The notes under the pieces are model-generated. The model worked only from the letters and a program-made list of their open reading frames with translations, was not told the origin of the DNA and searched no databases. A stretch of 37,973 nucleotides of DNA. Source: Flavobacteriaceae bacterium. Lineage in GTDB: Bacteria; Bacteroidota; Bacteroidia; Flavobacteriales; Flavobacteriaceae. Positions 1-6,963 of the stretch are shown here, in pieces. The position numbers and the translations under genes were made by a program. The DNA lies in assembly GCA_022565635.1 (NCBI GenBank), contig JAIUMH010000013.1, positions 1-37,973 of the forward strand, read 5' to 3'. The first letter of the stretch is position 1. Each line of letters starts with the position of its first letter.

Positions 1-57
1 TTAAGTGGCACCATTTGAACCGAAAGGGGTGGCATGGTCAGACCGAAATAGCCAGCA
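1..57. mobile_element. End of an IS21-like insertion element (partial)
   Basis: Two degenerate copies of a 20-21 base unit lie in tandem: GTGGCACCATTTGAACCGAAA at 5-25 and GTGGCATGGTCAGACCGAAA at 29-48. Each starts GTGGCA and ends ACCGAAA. Tandem terminal repeats of this style (GGTGG...CCGAAA..CCA) are typical of the ends of IS21-family elements in Bacteroidota, and such elements end in CA. The block is richer in G+C than the flanking DNA, and the mbnP reading frame to its right is cut off here. The exact junction is not visible; CA at 53-60 would fit. No transposase is in the window. IS21 membership is inferred from the repeat style only. Confidence 0.6.
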
Positions 58-441
58 GCAACAAGAAATATGACTTGGGCATGGATTGTGGGCTATAAAT
101 TTGTAAATTTTGAAGGTGAATTTACTTCAAATGAATTAGCTAATATGCACGATTTTAAAATTCACATTGGTAGTCATGGAGAAGCATTAGACAATTATAG
201 AGAAATTGAATTGAGCTTTCCAAGAACTGCTCAAGTAAGAACAGACAGAACTCCAGATGTTCACTTAGTAGCTGATGCCAACAAAATTTTAGATGGAACT
301 AACAAATTTGAACTAACTCCTTTATTAAATGACGCTGGAGCAAGTCAGATTATGGTAGATGCAGAAAGAGCTCCTTTGGTAGCCGACAATTTTATGGAAA
401 TGTTCTATGTAGATCATATTCACTCCAATACATCTCATTAA
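52..441 (+). pseudogene. mbnP: MbnP-family copper-binding protein, 5'-truncated by insertion element
   Basis: This is the C-terminal half of an MbnP-like protein, a secreted metal (copper) binding protein that partners the di-heme enzyme MbnH. About 125 residues remain of a usual 230-280. Family hallmarks visible are MTWAWIVGYKFVNFEGEF at the left end, then KIHIGSHGEALDNY, VHLVADANKILDGT and a C-terminal FYVDHIHSN. The ATG at 70 encodes the conserved internal Met before the Trp, so it is not the native start. No signal peptide remains, and the same frame is closed by TAG at 49-51 inside the IS-like end. I infer that the insertion removed the promoter, signal peptide and N-terminal domain, so the product is probably non-functional. 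The neighbouring mbnH gene supports the identity. Confidence 0.8.
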
Positions 442-450
442 ATCCAATTT

Positions 451-479
451 CCGCCTTGACAATAACTTTGTTAAGGCGG
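451..479 (+). terminator. Strong hairpin between mbnP remnant and mbnH
   Basis: A 12-bp stem (CCGCCTTGACAA / TTGTTAAGGCGG, one G-U pair) with a five-base loop (TAACT) fills most of the 57-base gap between mbnP and mbnH. It is followed by ATTATTACTCTTTT rather than a clean T-run, so it is a weak candidate as an intrinsic terminator. It could equally be an mRNA-processing or stability element within the operon. Confidence 0.5.
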
Positions 480-498
480 ATTATTACTCTTTTAAGCA

Positions 499-1551
499 AT
501 GCAAAAGATTTTTCTCTTACTCATTTTACTGGCTCTAATGTCATGTAAAAATGATGATGATTTTAAAAGTGTTTATGAGGATGTCAACGAGCCTTATCTG
601 TTTGAAATCCCAAGCAACTTTCCAGAAATGAAGTACAACCTAGAACACAATCCGCTTACAACTAAAGGAGTTGAATTAGGCAGAAAATTATTCTATGACG
701 GCAGATTGTCTTCAACCAATATTGTGTCTTGTGCATTTTGTCATGAACAACCTCATGCCTTTACACATCACAATCACAATTTAAGTCATGGCGTACATGA
801 CCGTGTGGGAAGAAGAAATACCGCTGCAACACAAAACTTGGCTTTTCAACCGTGGTTTTTCTTTGATGGGGCTACTTCAAATTTAGACACCGTTTCTATT
901 CTTCCTATTCATGATGAAAATGAAATGGATGAAACCATTCCAAATATCATTGAAAAATTAAGTGAAGATTCAGCTTATCAAAAATTATTTAGCCAAGCTT
1001 TTGAAAATGGTGAAGTTAATTCTACCAACATGATGCTAGCACTTTCTCAATTTATGGTAATCATGACTTCTTCAGATTCAAAATACGACAAATACGTAAG
1101 AGACGAACCAGGTGGTGAACTCACTCCAAAAGAAACTTACGGACTAGAACTTTTCAATGATAAATGTAGGAGTTGTCATGCTAGTGATTTATTTACAGAT
1201 CATCAGTTTAGAAATAACGGCTTACCCGTTAATCCTAACTTGAATGATAAAGGTAGAGCTGAAGTTTCTGGCAACCCAAATGACAACTACAAATTTAAAG
1301 TGCCAAGCTTAAGGAATATTGAACTTACTTGGCCATATATGCATGATGGACGATTTGGAAGCTTAGAATCGGTACTACTTCATTATAGAAATAACGTACA
1401 AGATTATCCAAACTTAGATCCCATCTTAAGAACTGAAGATGGACTTGGTATTGAAATGACGGATGAAGAAATGGAAGCCATAATTGAATTTTTAAAAACA
1501 CTTACAGATTATAAATTTATTACCAATGATGAATTGTATTTTAGAACTTAG
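499..1551 (+). CDS. mbnH: MbnH-like di-heme cytochrome c peroxidase, lipoprotein
   Basis: A periplasmic di-heme enzyme of the CcpA/MauG superfamily, here of the MbnH type, which in characterised systems oxidises a tryptophan of its partner MbnP. It has a lipoprotein signal (LLALMSC, lipid-accepting C16). Two heme c motifs are present, C78AFCH82 and C223RSCH227. Further marks are GRKLFYDGRLSS before heme 1, RRNTAATQNLAF, the acidic DENEM and the C-terminal YMHDGRFGSLESVLLHY. At 350 residues it has the usual length. It sits 57 bases after the mbnP remnant and overlaps the next gene by 26 bases, so the three probably formed one operon. Transcription of the original operon is likely altered by the upstream insertion. 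Superfamily is certain; MbnH assignment rests on context and motifs. Confidence 0.87.
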   Translation: MQKIFLLLILLALMSCKNDDDFKSVYEDVNEPYLFEIPSNFPEMKYNLEHNPLTTKGVELGRKLFYDGRLSSTNIVSCAFCHEQPHAFTHHNHNLSHGVHDRVGRRNTAATQNLAFQPWFFFDGATSNLDTVSILPIHDENEMDETIPNIIEKLSEDSAYQKLFSQAFENGEVNSTNMMLALSQFMVIMTSSDSKYDKYVRDEPGGELTPKETYGLELFNDKCRSCHASDLFTDHQFRNNGLPVNPNLNDKGRAEVSGNPNDNYKFKVPSLRNIELTWPYMHDGRFGSLESVLLHYRNNVQDYPNLDPILRTEDGLGIEMTDEEMEAIIEFLKTLTDYKFITNDELYFRT

Positions 1552-2515
1552 ATTAGTAATTGCATTTGGTTTGTTCTTTGGGCTAAACCATTCAACTAAT
1601 CAACTATACGCAAATGCATATGATGATTTATTGTGGGAGGATTGCGACTTATGTGGTTGTGCTACATCAAGTGGTGGTGTTGGATTTACAAATTTGAATA
1701 ATACTGATTTTATCGGAATTCGTGGTATTTACCAATCTTTTGAATCTAGAGATGGAATATTCAACAATTCGCCTAAAATAAAAGAAGAGTTCTTTACCTA
1801 TCAAATTTGGGGGAAAAAGCAAATTACAGACTTTTTCAGTGTTTCTGGTGTTATTCCTTTTTTAGATTTAAATCGAAGCTTTGAAAATGACCAATCTCAA
1901 GGGGTGAGTGGTTTGGGGGATATTAGCTTAATAGGTTGGTATCATTTTAATTTTAAAAAAAAGAAAACCAATAACCAAACTGTATTTGAAGAACCCATGC
2001 CTTCCAATCATAACTTACAACTTGGTCTTGGACTTAAATTACCCACTGGCGATTTTAAACAAGAGTTAGCAGAAAATCAAGTAAACCCAGGCTTTCAAGT
2101 AGGAACGGGAAGTTTAGATTATATAGTGAGTGCATTTCATAGCTATACTAGAGAAAAATGGGGATTAAGTACCAATCTTACCTACTTTTTTAAAACTGAA
2201 AATAGTGAGAATTATAGATTTGGTAATCAGATTAGTCTTTCTACCCGTGCATTTACTTTTTTTGAATTCAAAAAAACAATTTGGATGCCATTTGTAGGAA
2301 TAACTTTTGATCACTTTAATGAAATTGAAGAATTTGGACAAGTTATTCCAAATACAGATGGCTATGTAGCCAATGCTATGCTTGGAACAGAAGTAAGTTT
2401 AAATGAAATATTTACGCTTGGAAGTAATTTTTCTTTACCCATTCAACAAGAGCTGGTTGGTGGTGATGTAAATGCTGAATACCGATTTTCTGTCTATTTA
2501 AATTATCGATTTTAG
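1526..2515 (+). CDS. Outer-membrane beta-barrel-like protein with CDLCGC motif (MbnP/MbnH-associated)
   Basis: A 329-residue protein with a hydrophobic signal-like segment (residues 9-20, cleavage near LYANA) and a mature N-terminus carrying CDLCGCATSSGG (C40, C43, C45). The rest is rich in alternating aromatic and polar strands and ends in YRFSVYLNYRF, with the terminal Phe typical of outer-membrane barrels. Proteins with this CxxCGC start are, from general knowledge, found beside MbnP/MbnH pairs in Bacteroidota; their role is not established. The cysteine cluster suggests a soft metal such as copper(I), which is inference. The start overlaps mbnH by 26 bases; ATG at 1526 and 1529 are equally possible. 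Confidence 0.7.
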   Translation: MMNCILELRLVIAFGLFFGLNHSTNQLYANAYDDLLWEDCDLCGCATSSGGVGFTNLNNTDFIGIRGIYQSFESRDGIFNNSPKIKEEFFTYQIWGKKQITDFFSVSGVIPFLDLNRSFENDQSQGVSGLGDISLIGWYHFNFKKKKTNNQTVFEEPMPSNHNLQLGLGLKLPTGDFKQELAENQVNPGFQVGTGSLDYIVSAFHSYTREKWGLSTNLTYFFKTENSENYRFGNQISLSTRAFTFFEFKKTIWMPFVGITFDHFNEIEEFGQVIPNTDGYVANAMLGTEVSLNEIFTLGSNFSLPIQQELVGGDVNAEYRFSVYLNYRF

Positions 2516-2522
2516 CATATAA

Positions 2523-2960
2523 CTACTTTACAACTTGCATACTAAAAGCACTTTGTGTGTTTGATATATAGGGAATTTTAGTCAATTTTTTGACAATAAA
2601 CTCCCTATAAGCATTCATGTCTTTTACGCGTACTTTTAGTAAATAATCGTAGTTTCCACTTACGTGGTTACACTCTACAACCGCCTCTAATTGATTTACT
2701 TCCTTTTCAAAAACATTTAAATATTCTTGGGTGTGCTTTTCTAACTGAACCATGCAAAAAGCTAAAAAAGAAAGTTCAACTTTTGTAGGATTAATTTTAG
2801 CTTGGTAACCTGAAATCACTTGATTTCTTTCTAACTTCTTGATGCGTTCAAAAACCGCCGTAGGCGATAAATTCACTTGTAAAGCCAGATATTTAGTAGT
2901 CAGTTTTGCATCTTTTTCCAAATACTTTAATAGTTTATAATCGGTGGCGTCTAGTTTCAT
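2523..2960 (-). CDS. Lrp/AsnC-family transcriptional regulator
   Basis: A 145-residue DNA-binding regulator of the feast/famine family, which responds to an amino acid. Residues 1-60 are the winged helix-turn-helix (LDATDYKLLKYLEKDAKLTTK, then NLSPTAVFERIKKLE). Residues 65-145 are the RAM effector-binding domain (CNHVSGNYDYLLKVRVKDM). It is transcribed divergently from the PLP enzyme at 3173, with a 212-base shared control region holding repeated half-sites. That arrangement is common for local Lrp regulators controlling the adjacent amino-acid gene and themselves. The likely effector is methionine or another substrate of the neighbour, by inference. Its stop lies 7 bases from the convergent barrel gene. 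Confidence 0.93.
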   Translation of the reverse strand: MKLDATDYKLLKYLEKDAKLTTKYLALQVNLSPTAVFERIKKLERNQVISGYQAKINPTKVELSFLAFCMVQLEKHTQEYLNVFEKEVNQLEAVVECNHVSGNYDYLLKVRVKDMNAYREFIVKKLTKIPYISNTQSAFSMQVVK

Positions 2961-3069
2961 GATTCTTTAATTAATAGCTCTACTAATTGTCATACATCAA
3001 CTTAAGATGCGTTTGCTGATGAAAAATTTTCAATAAAAAATAATTCAAAGGTAAAAATATAGAATATTC

Positions 3070-3110
3070 ATCTAAATAAAAAAAATAATTAGATATTTTA
3101 CCTAAATAAA
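3070..3110. promoter_or_regulatory. Candidate Lrp/AsnC operator repeats
   Basis: CTAAATAAA occurs at 3072-3080 and again at 3102-3110, exactly 30 bases apart (about three helical turns). Between them TTAGAT at 3089-3094 forms an inverted repeat with ATCTAA at 3070-3075 and an imperfect one (TTAGAT-ATTTT-ACCTAA) with the right copy. The site lies just upstream of the mdeA-like promoter. Lrp-family proteins bind multiple phased, AT-rich imperfect palindromes, so this is the best operator candidate between the two divergent genes. Confidence 0.4.
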
Positions 3111-3120
3111 CGTAATTCTA

Positions 3121-3151
3121 TTGAATCACATTCAAAATAGGTTTACTTTTA
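3121..3151 (+). promoter_or_regulatory. Flavobacterial-type promoter for the PLP lyase gene
   Basis: TTG at 3121-3123 and TACTTTTA at 3144-3151 are separated by 20 bases, close to the Bacteroidota consensus TTG-N19-TAnnTTTG (one mismatch). Transcription would begin about 15 bases before the ATG at 3173, and the operator-like repeats lie directly upstream. Confidence 0.45.
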
Positions 3152-3172
3152 TAGAAATTAAATACGAATATC

Positions 3173-4393
3173 ATGAAAAAAAATAGCGCTGCGAAAAGCA
3201 TACAAGACCTACAATTTTTTGGCGAATTTGGGGGTGTAAATCCTTCTATTTCAGATTCCTCTACCTATACCTTTTTATCGGCTCAATCAATGGCCGATAC
3301 CTTTGAGGGTAAAGGAGAAGGTTGTTATTTATATTCGCGCCACACTTCTCCTAGCGGTTTATACTTGAGTGAAGCACTTGCCAAAATGGAAGCCACAGAA
3401 TCGGCTCATGTTTTTGCCTCAGGAATGGGAGCAATAACTTCTGTCATTCTTCAATTGTGTAAAGCTGGAGACCATGTTGTTTCAAGCAGAACAGTTTATG
3501 GAGGCACGTATGCATTCATGAAAAATTTCACCCCAAAATTGAATATTGAAACTAGTTTTGTAGATATTGTTAATTTACAAGCTGTAGAGAATGCCATTCA
3601 AAAAAACACCAAAGTATTGTATTGTGAAACAGTGAGTAATCCACTTATGGAAGTAGCAAATATTCAAGCCTTATCAAAAATTGCTAAAAAATACAACCTC
3701 ACCTTAGTGGTAGATAATACCTTTACCCCATTAATTTTAAGACCAAAAGAATTAGGAGCTGATGTGGTGATTCATAGTTTAACAAAGTTTATTAACGGAA
3801 GTTCAGACACTGTTGGAGGTGCTGTATGTGCTTCAGAAGAGTTTATCAATGCTCTAAAAGACGTAAATGACGGCGCCGCCATGTTATTAGGTCAAACTTT
3901 AGATAGTTTACGTGCTTCTTCCGTTTTAAAAAATTTGCGCACCTTACCTATCCGAATGAAACAACATTCAGCCAATGCTTTATACTTAGCAAAAGCTTTT
4001 CAAGAGTTAGGTTTCCGCGTTATTTATCCAGGATTAAAAAAAGCTAAATCGCATGAAGTGATGAGAAATCAAATGGATGAGAATATTGGCTTTGGTGGAC
4101 TTTTTTGTTTGGATTTAGGAAGTTTAGAAAAAGCAAATCTATTTATGGAAATGTTGCAGCACAAAAATTTGGGCTATTTAGCAGTGAGTTTAGGCTTTTA
4201 CAAAACTTTATTTAGTGCGCCAGGAAGCTCAACTTCATCAGAAATTCCAGAAGAAGAACAAGCTGAAATGGGATTATCTGAAGGCTTAGTTAGATTTTCT
4301 ATTGGCTTAGATTATGCAATAGAAGACACCTTTAAAGAAATGAAAAACTGTTTAGCTACTTTAAATATTCAGCCTGCTACATTGGCTATATAA
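3173..4393 (+). CDS. PLP-dependent Cys/Met metabolism enzyme, methionine gamma-lyase-like
   Basis: A 406-residue cytosolic fold-type I PLP enzyme of the Cys/Met metabolism family. These form tetramers and carry out gamma- or beta-elimination or replacement on sulfur amino acids. The Schiff-base lysine is K205 in HSLTKF. D181 (VVDNTF) would hold the pyridine nitrogen, and YSRHTSPSG (residues 54-62) supplies the phosphate-binding Tyr and Arg of the neighbouring subunit. Further marks are FASGMGAITS and CETVSNPLMEV. With a divergent Lrp regulator and no methionine-biosynthesis neighbours, a degradative methionine gamma-lyase is the most likely role. Cystathionine gamma-lyase or gamma-synthase cannot be excluded from sequence alone. 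A strong terminator follows. Confidence 0.87.
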   Translation: MKKNSAAKSIQDLQFFGEFGGVNPSISDSSTYTFLSAQSMADTFEGKGEGCYLYSRHTSPSGLYLSEALAKMEATESAHVFASGMGAITSVILQLCKAGDHVVSSRTVYGGTYAFMKNFTPKLNIETSFVDIVNLQAVENAIQKNTKVLYCETVSNPLMEVANIQALSKIAKKYNLTLVVDNTFTPLILRPKELGADVVIHSLTKFINGSSDTVGGAVCASEEFINALKDVNDGAAMLLGQTLDSLRASSVLKNLRTLPIRMKQHSANALYLAKAFQELGFRVIYPGLKKAKSHEVMRNQMDENIGFGGLFCLDLGSLEKANLFMEMLQHKNLGYLAVSLGFYKTLFSAPGSSTSSEIPEEEQAEMGLSEGLVRFSIGLDYAIEDTFKEMKNCLATLNIQPATLAI

Positions 4394-4401
4394 ATCTTAG
4401 T

Positions 4402-4445
4402 AAACTGCTATAAAGTTAATCTTCCTTCTTTATAGCAGTTTGTTG
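4402..4445 (+). terminator. Intrinsic terminator after the PLP lyase gene
   Basis: A perfect 14-bp inverted repeat, AAACTGCTATAAAG (4402-4415) and CTTTATAGCAGTTT (4428-4441), has a 12-base loop and ends in a short T/G-rich tail. It lies 9 bases after the stop codon. Confidence 0.75.
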
Positions 4446-4526
4446 TCATTTTAAACCTGCACTAGCTTTCAATTTCTTTTGGTCTTGCCATCTGAATAGT
4501 TTAACTTAGCCCTCTTTTAAAGTTAG

Positions 4527-5831
4527 ATGCGGAAACGACTAAAAAAAATAATCAACCATTCTCCTTTACTCAAAGTCACTTCTTTGAATTCTGTTTCCGT
4601 TTTCATAAAAATGATTACTGGATTTATTGTTAATAAACTCACGGCAAAATTTTTAGGCCCTGAAGGAATGGCATTAATTGGAAATTTAAGAAATTTCCTT
4701 AACATTTCACATAACTTTTCGGTTGCTGGACTAGAAAAAGCAACAGTAAAGTATGCTGCTGAAAGCATAGCAAATCAGGAAAAACAGCGTACTTTTATTT
4801 CTACTTTACTGGGTATTGGTTTTGTAGTATGTTTAATTATAGGTCTTCTTATTTTTAGCTTTGCAGAAGTAATTAATAATCAACTTTTTTATAAAAATAA
4901 TTTCACCCATATTATTCAAGTACTTGCTTTTATTCTTCCGCTACACACGCTTAATGTTTACTTAGTTGCTATTCTTAAAGCGTATGAAGAGTTTACTGTA
5001 GTGATAAAAATCCATATTATTGGGCACCTGCTTAACTTAACATTATTCAGTTTTTTAGTATATTTTTATAGTCTTGAAGGAGCTTTGTATACATTGATTA
5101 TTTTGCCCTCTATTTTAGTTTTTGCTTCGTTATACTATTTCAAAGCTTATTGGTCTATTTTTAAACTTTTCTCATTTCATAAATTAGACTCTAAGCTTAC
5201 AAAGAATTTTGGTCATTACGCATTGATGACACTAGTTTCAAGCATAAGTTTTCCTTTGATGTATTTAGGGGTAAGAAATGGAATAATTTCTGAACTATCT
5301 AAAGAAGCTGCAGGACATTGGGAAGCAATGAACAGGTTTTCTGTTTACTATCTTATGTTTGGTCAAAATGTGATCAGCTTATACATCTTACCTAAATTAA
5401 TAAAAGCTAACAGCAGTGCTCAATTTAGGGCAATTGTTTGGAAGTTTTATAAAGAGGTAATTCCCTTTTATTTGGTTGGAATGATTTGTATATACCTTTT
5501 TAGAGAACCCTTAATTCTTTTGGTGTATACAGATGATTTTCTGCCAACAAGTGATTTGTTTTTATATCAAATTTTGGGTGATTTTTTACGCCTTTTAGCT
5601 TTGGTAATTTCCTACCAATTCCACGCCAAAAGAATGACTTTAGCGTTTATTACAACAGATTTGCTCTTGGCTTTATGTCTTTTCTTCTTCTCTATAATCT
5701 TCTTAAAAACTATTGGTTTTCAAGGTGTTGCATTCGGGCATTTTATTGCTTATCTAGTCTATTTTATGGTAATTCTTATTTATTTTAGAAAAACATTTAT
5801 TGTGCCTTTAGTTCAGAAAATCCTGAAGTAA
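4527..5831 (+). CDS. Polysaccharide flippase (Wzx / O-antigen translocase type)
   Basis: A 434-residue integral membrane protein of the MATE-like polysaccharide exporter superfamily. It would flip lipid-linked oligosaccharide units across the inner membrane for O-antigen or capsule assembly. About 12 hydrophobic segments run through the sequence. The N-terminus (VTSLNSVSVFIKMITGFIVNKL, then FLGPEGMALIGNLRNF) is typical of WzxE-like O-antigen translocases, including the FLGPEGMALIG loop after helix 1. It overlaps the convergent glycosyltransferase gene by 24 bases at their 3' ends. With that glycosyltransferase and the phosphoethanolamine transferase it forms a small surface-glycan cluster. 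The sugar transported cannot be told. Confidence 0.85.
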   Translation: MRKRLKKIINHSPLLKVTSLNSVSVFIKMITGFIVNKLTAKFLGPEGMALIGNLRNFLNISHNFSVAGLEKATVKYAAESIANQEKQRTFISTLLGIGFVVCLIIGLLIFSFAEVINNQLFYKNNFTHIIQVLAFILPLHTLNVYLVAILKAYEEFTVVIKIHIIGHLLNLTLFSFLVYFYSLEGALYTLIILPSILVFASLYYFKAYWSIFKLFSFHKLDSKLTKNFGHYALMTLVSSISFPLMYLGVRNGIISELSKEAAGHWEAMNRFSVYYLMFGQNVISLYILPKLIKANSSAQFRAIVWKFYKEVIPFYLVGMICIYLFREPLILLVYTDDFLPTSDLFLYQILGDFLRLLALVISYQFHAKRMTLAFITTDLLLALCLFFFSIIFLKTIGFQGVAFGHFIAYLVYFMVILIYFRKTFIVPLVQKILK

Positions 5832-6917
5832 AGAATGCCATTTTTTAGCTACAGCATTTTCTGAATACTCTTCCACAGAACTTGATGCATTTTTTTTGCA
5901 ACATTGATAAAGGTCTTCATTAAAACAAATCTCATTAAGCGCTAAAGCAAAATCTTTAACTGATCTATTCTTGATAAGCAATCCATTTTTTTTATTCTGA
6001 ATAACTTCTGAAGGACCAGAAATAAAATCTAAAGACACAACAGGTGTCCCTACTGAAAGCGTTTCAATCATAACTAATGGAAAACCTTCAAACTTACTAG
6101 TTATAGCAACTGCTCTCGCTTTTTTAACAACCGTAAATGGATGCTTATTAAAACCTAAAAAAATAAGCGAAGAATAACAGCTAAGTTGTTTAGCATAGGT
6201 AATGATTTTTTCTTTATCTTGACCATCTCCCATTATTACCAAAGGTATTTTATGCTTATGTAAATCTGAATTTTCATAGGCATTCAATAAAAAAATAAGG
6301 TCTTTGTGTTCATTATCTATTCTTCCGTAAAACAAAATAAAGTCATCTAATCTAGAAATTTCAGCAGGAAGTGCAGAGGTGTTTGATTTATAATTTTCTA
6401 AATAAGTATTAGGAATATAGGTAGCGTTTTTTATTCCCTGACCTAAAAGAAGGTGTTCATAAATATATTGAGACACTCCCACGTTTGCAAAATTTGACTT
6501 GTAGATGGAAAGCATTTTGGGTACCGGAGATGCAAAATACTTTTCTGCCTTACTATTTTGAACTACATATATTCTAGCTATTCCTTTGTATAGGTATTTT
6601 GCATAAAACAATTCTCTTAAATAGTTGTTTTTTGGTCGCTGATCTATAACTACATCAAAGGCTTCTTTTTTAAGGTAACTCCTTAAAGATTTAAAACGCT
6701 TAAAGCGACTAATTGCTTTGTTTGATTTGTCCTTTTCTACACCCAAGTTATAGAGTTGGCCAGAAAACTCATATTCTATTTTATTGGTTAAAATAATAAG
6801 ATGTACATCATAACCAAAGTTGTGCAAAAGTTGAGATAGTATAGCTATAGAACGTTCTGCTCCTCCTCTAGCTAATGAAATACCAACAATACCAACTTTA
6901 GGAAGAGTCTTATTCAT
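5808..6917 (-). CDS. Glycosyltransferase family 4 (GT-B fold)
   Basis: A 369-residue retaining GT-B glycosyltransferase that would add a sugar from a nucleotide donor to a growing glycan at the cytoplasmic face of the inner membrane. The N-terminal acceptor domain begins VGIVGISLARGGAERS, the usual GGAER loop. The C-terminal donor domain shows ILFYGRIDNEHKDL, MGDGQDKEKI and the EX7E-type region SKFEGFPLVMIETLSVG followed by TPVVS. I place the start at ATG 6917 rather than the TTG one codon earlier. TATATTTG on the minus strand (6947 to 6940) is a possible -7 element. The gene is divergent from the phosphoethanolamine transferase across only about 46 bases and convergent with the flippase. Confidence 0.9.
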   Translation of the reverse strand: MNKTLPKVGIVGISLARGGAERSIAILSQLLHNFGYDVHLIILTNKIEYEFSGQLYNLGVEKDKSNKAISRFKRFKSLRSYLKKEAFDVVIDQRPKNNYLRELFYAKYLYKGIARIYVVQNSKAEKYFASPVPKMLSIYKSNFANVGVSQYIYEHLLLGQGIKNATYIPNTYLENYKSNTSALPAEISRLDDFILFYGRIDNEHKDLIFLLNAYENSDLHKHKIPLVIMGDGQDKEKIITYAKQLSCYSSLIFLGFNKHPFTVVKKARAVAITSKFEGFPLVMIETLSVGTPVVSLDFISGPSEVIQNKKNGLLIKNRSVKDFALALNEICFNEDLYQCCKKNASSSVEEYSENAVAKKWHSLLQDFLN

Positions 6918-6963
6918 CAAATTAATGTATTTTTATGCGCAAATATAAAGATACTTTAAAGTT

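Noticed and set aside
70-441. A complete 123-residue protein starting at ATG 70
   Set aside because: The sequence aligns with the C-terminal half of MbnP and the ATG is the conserved internal Met; no signal peptide is present and an IS-like end lies directly upstream.
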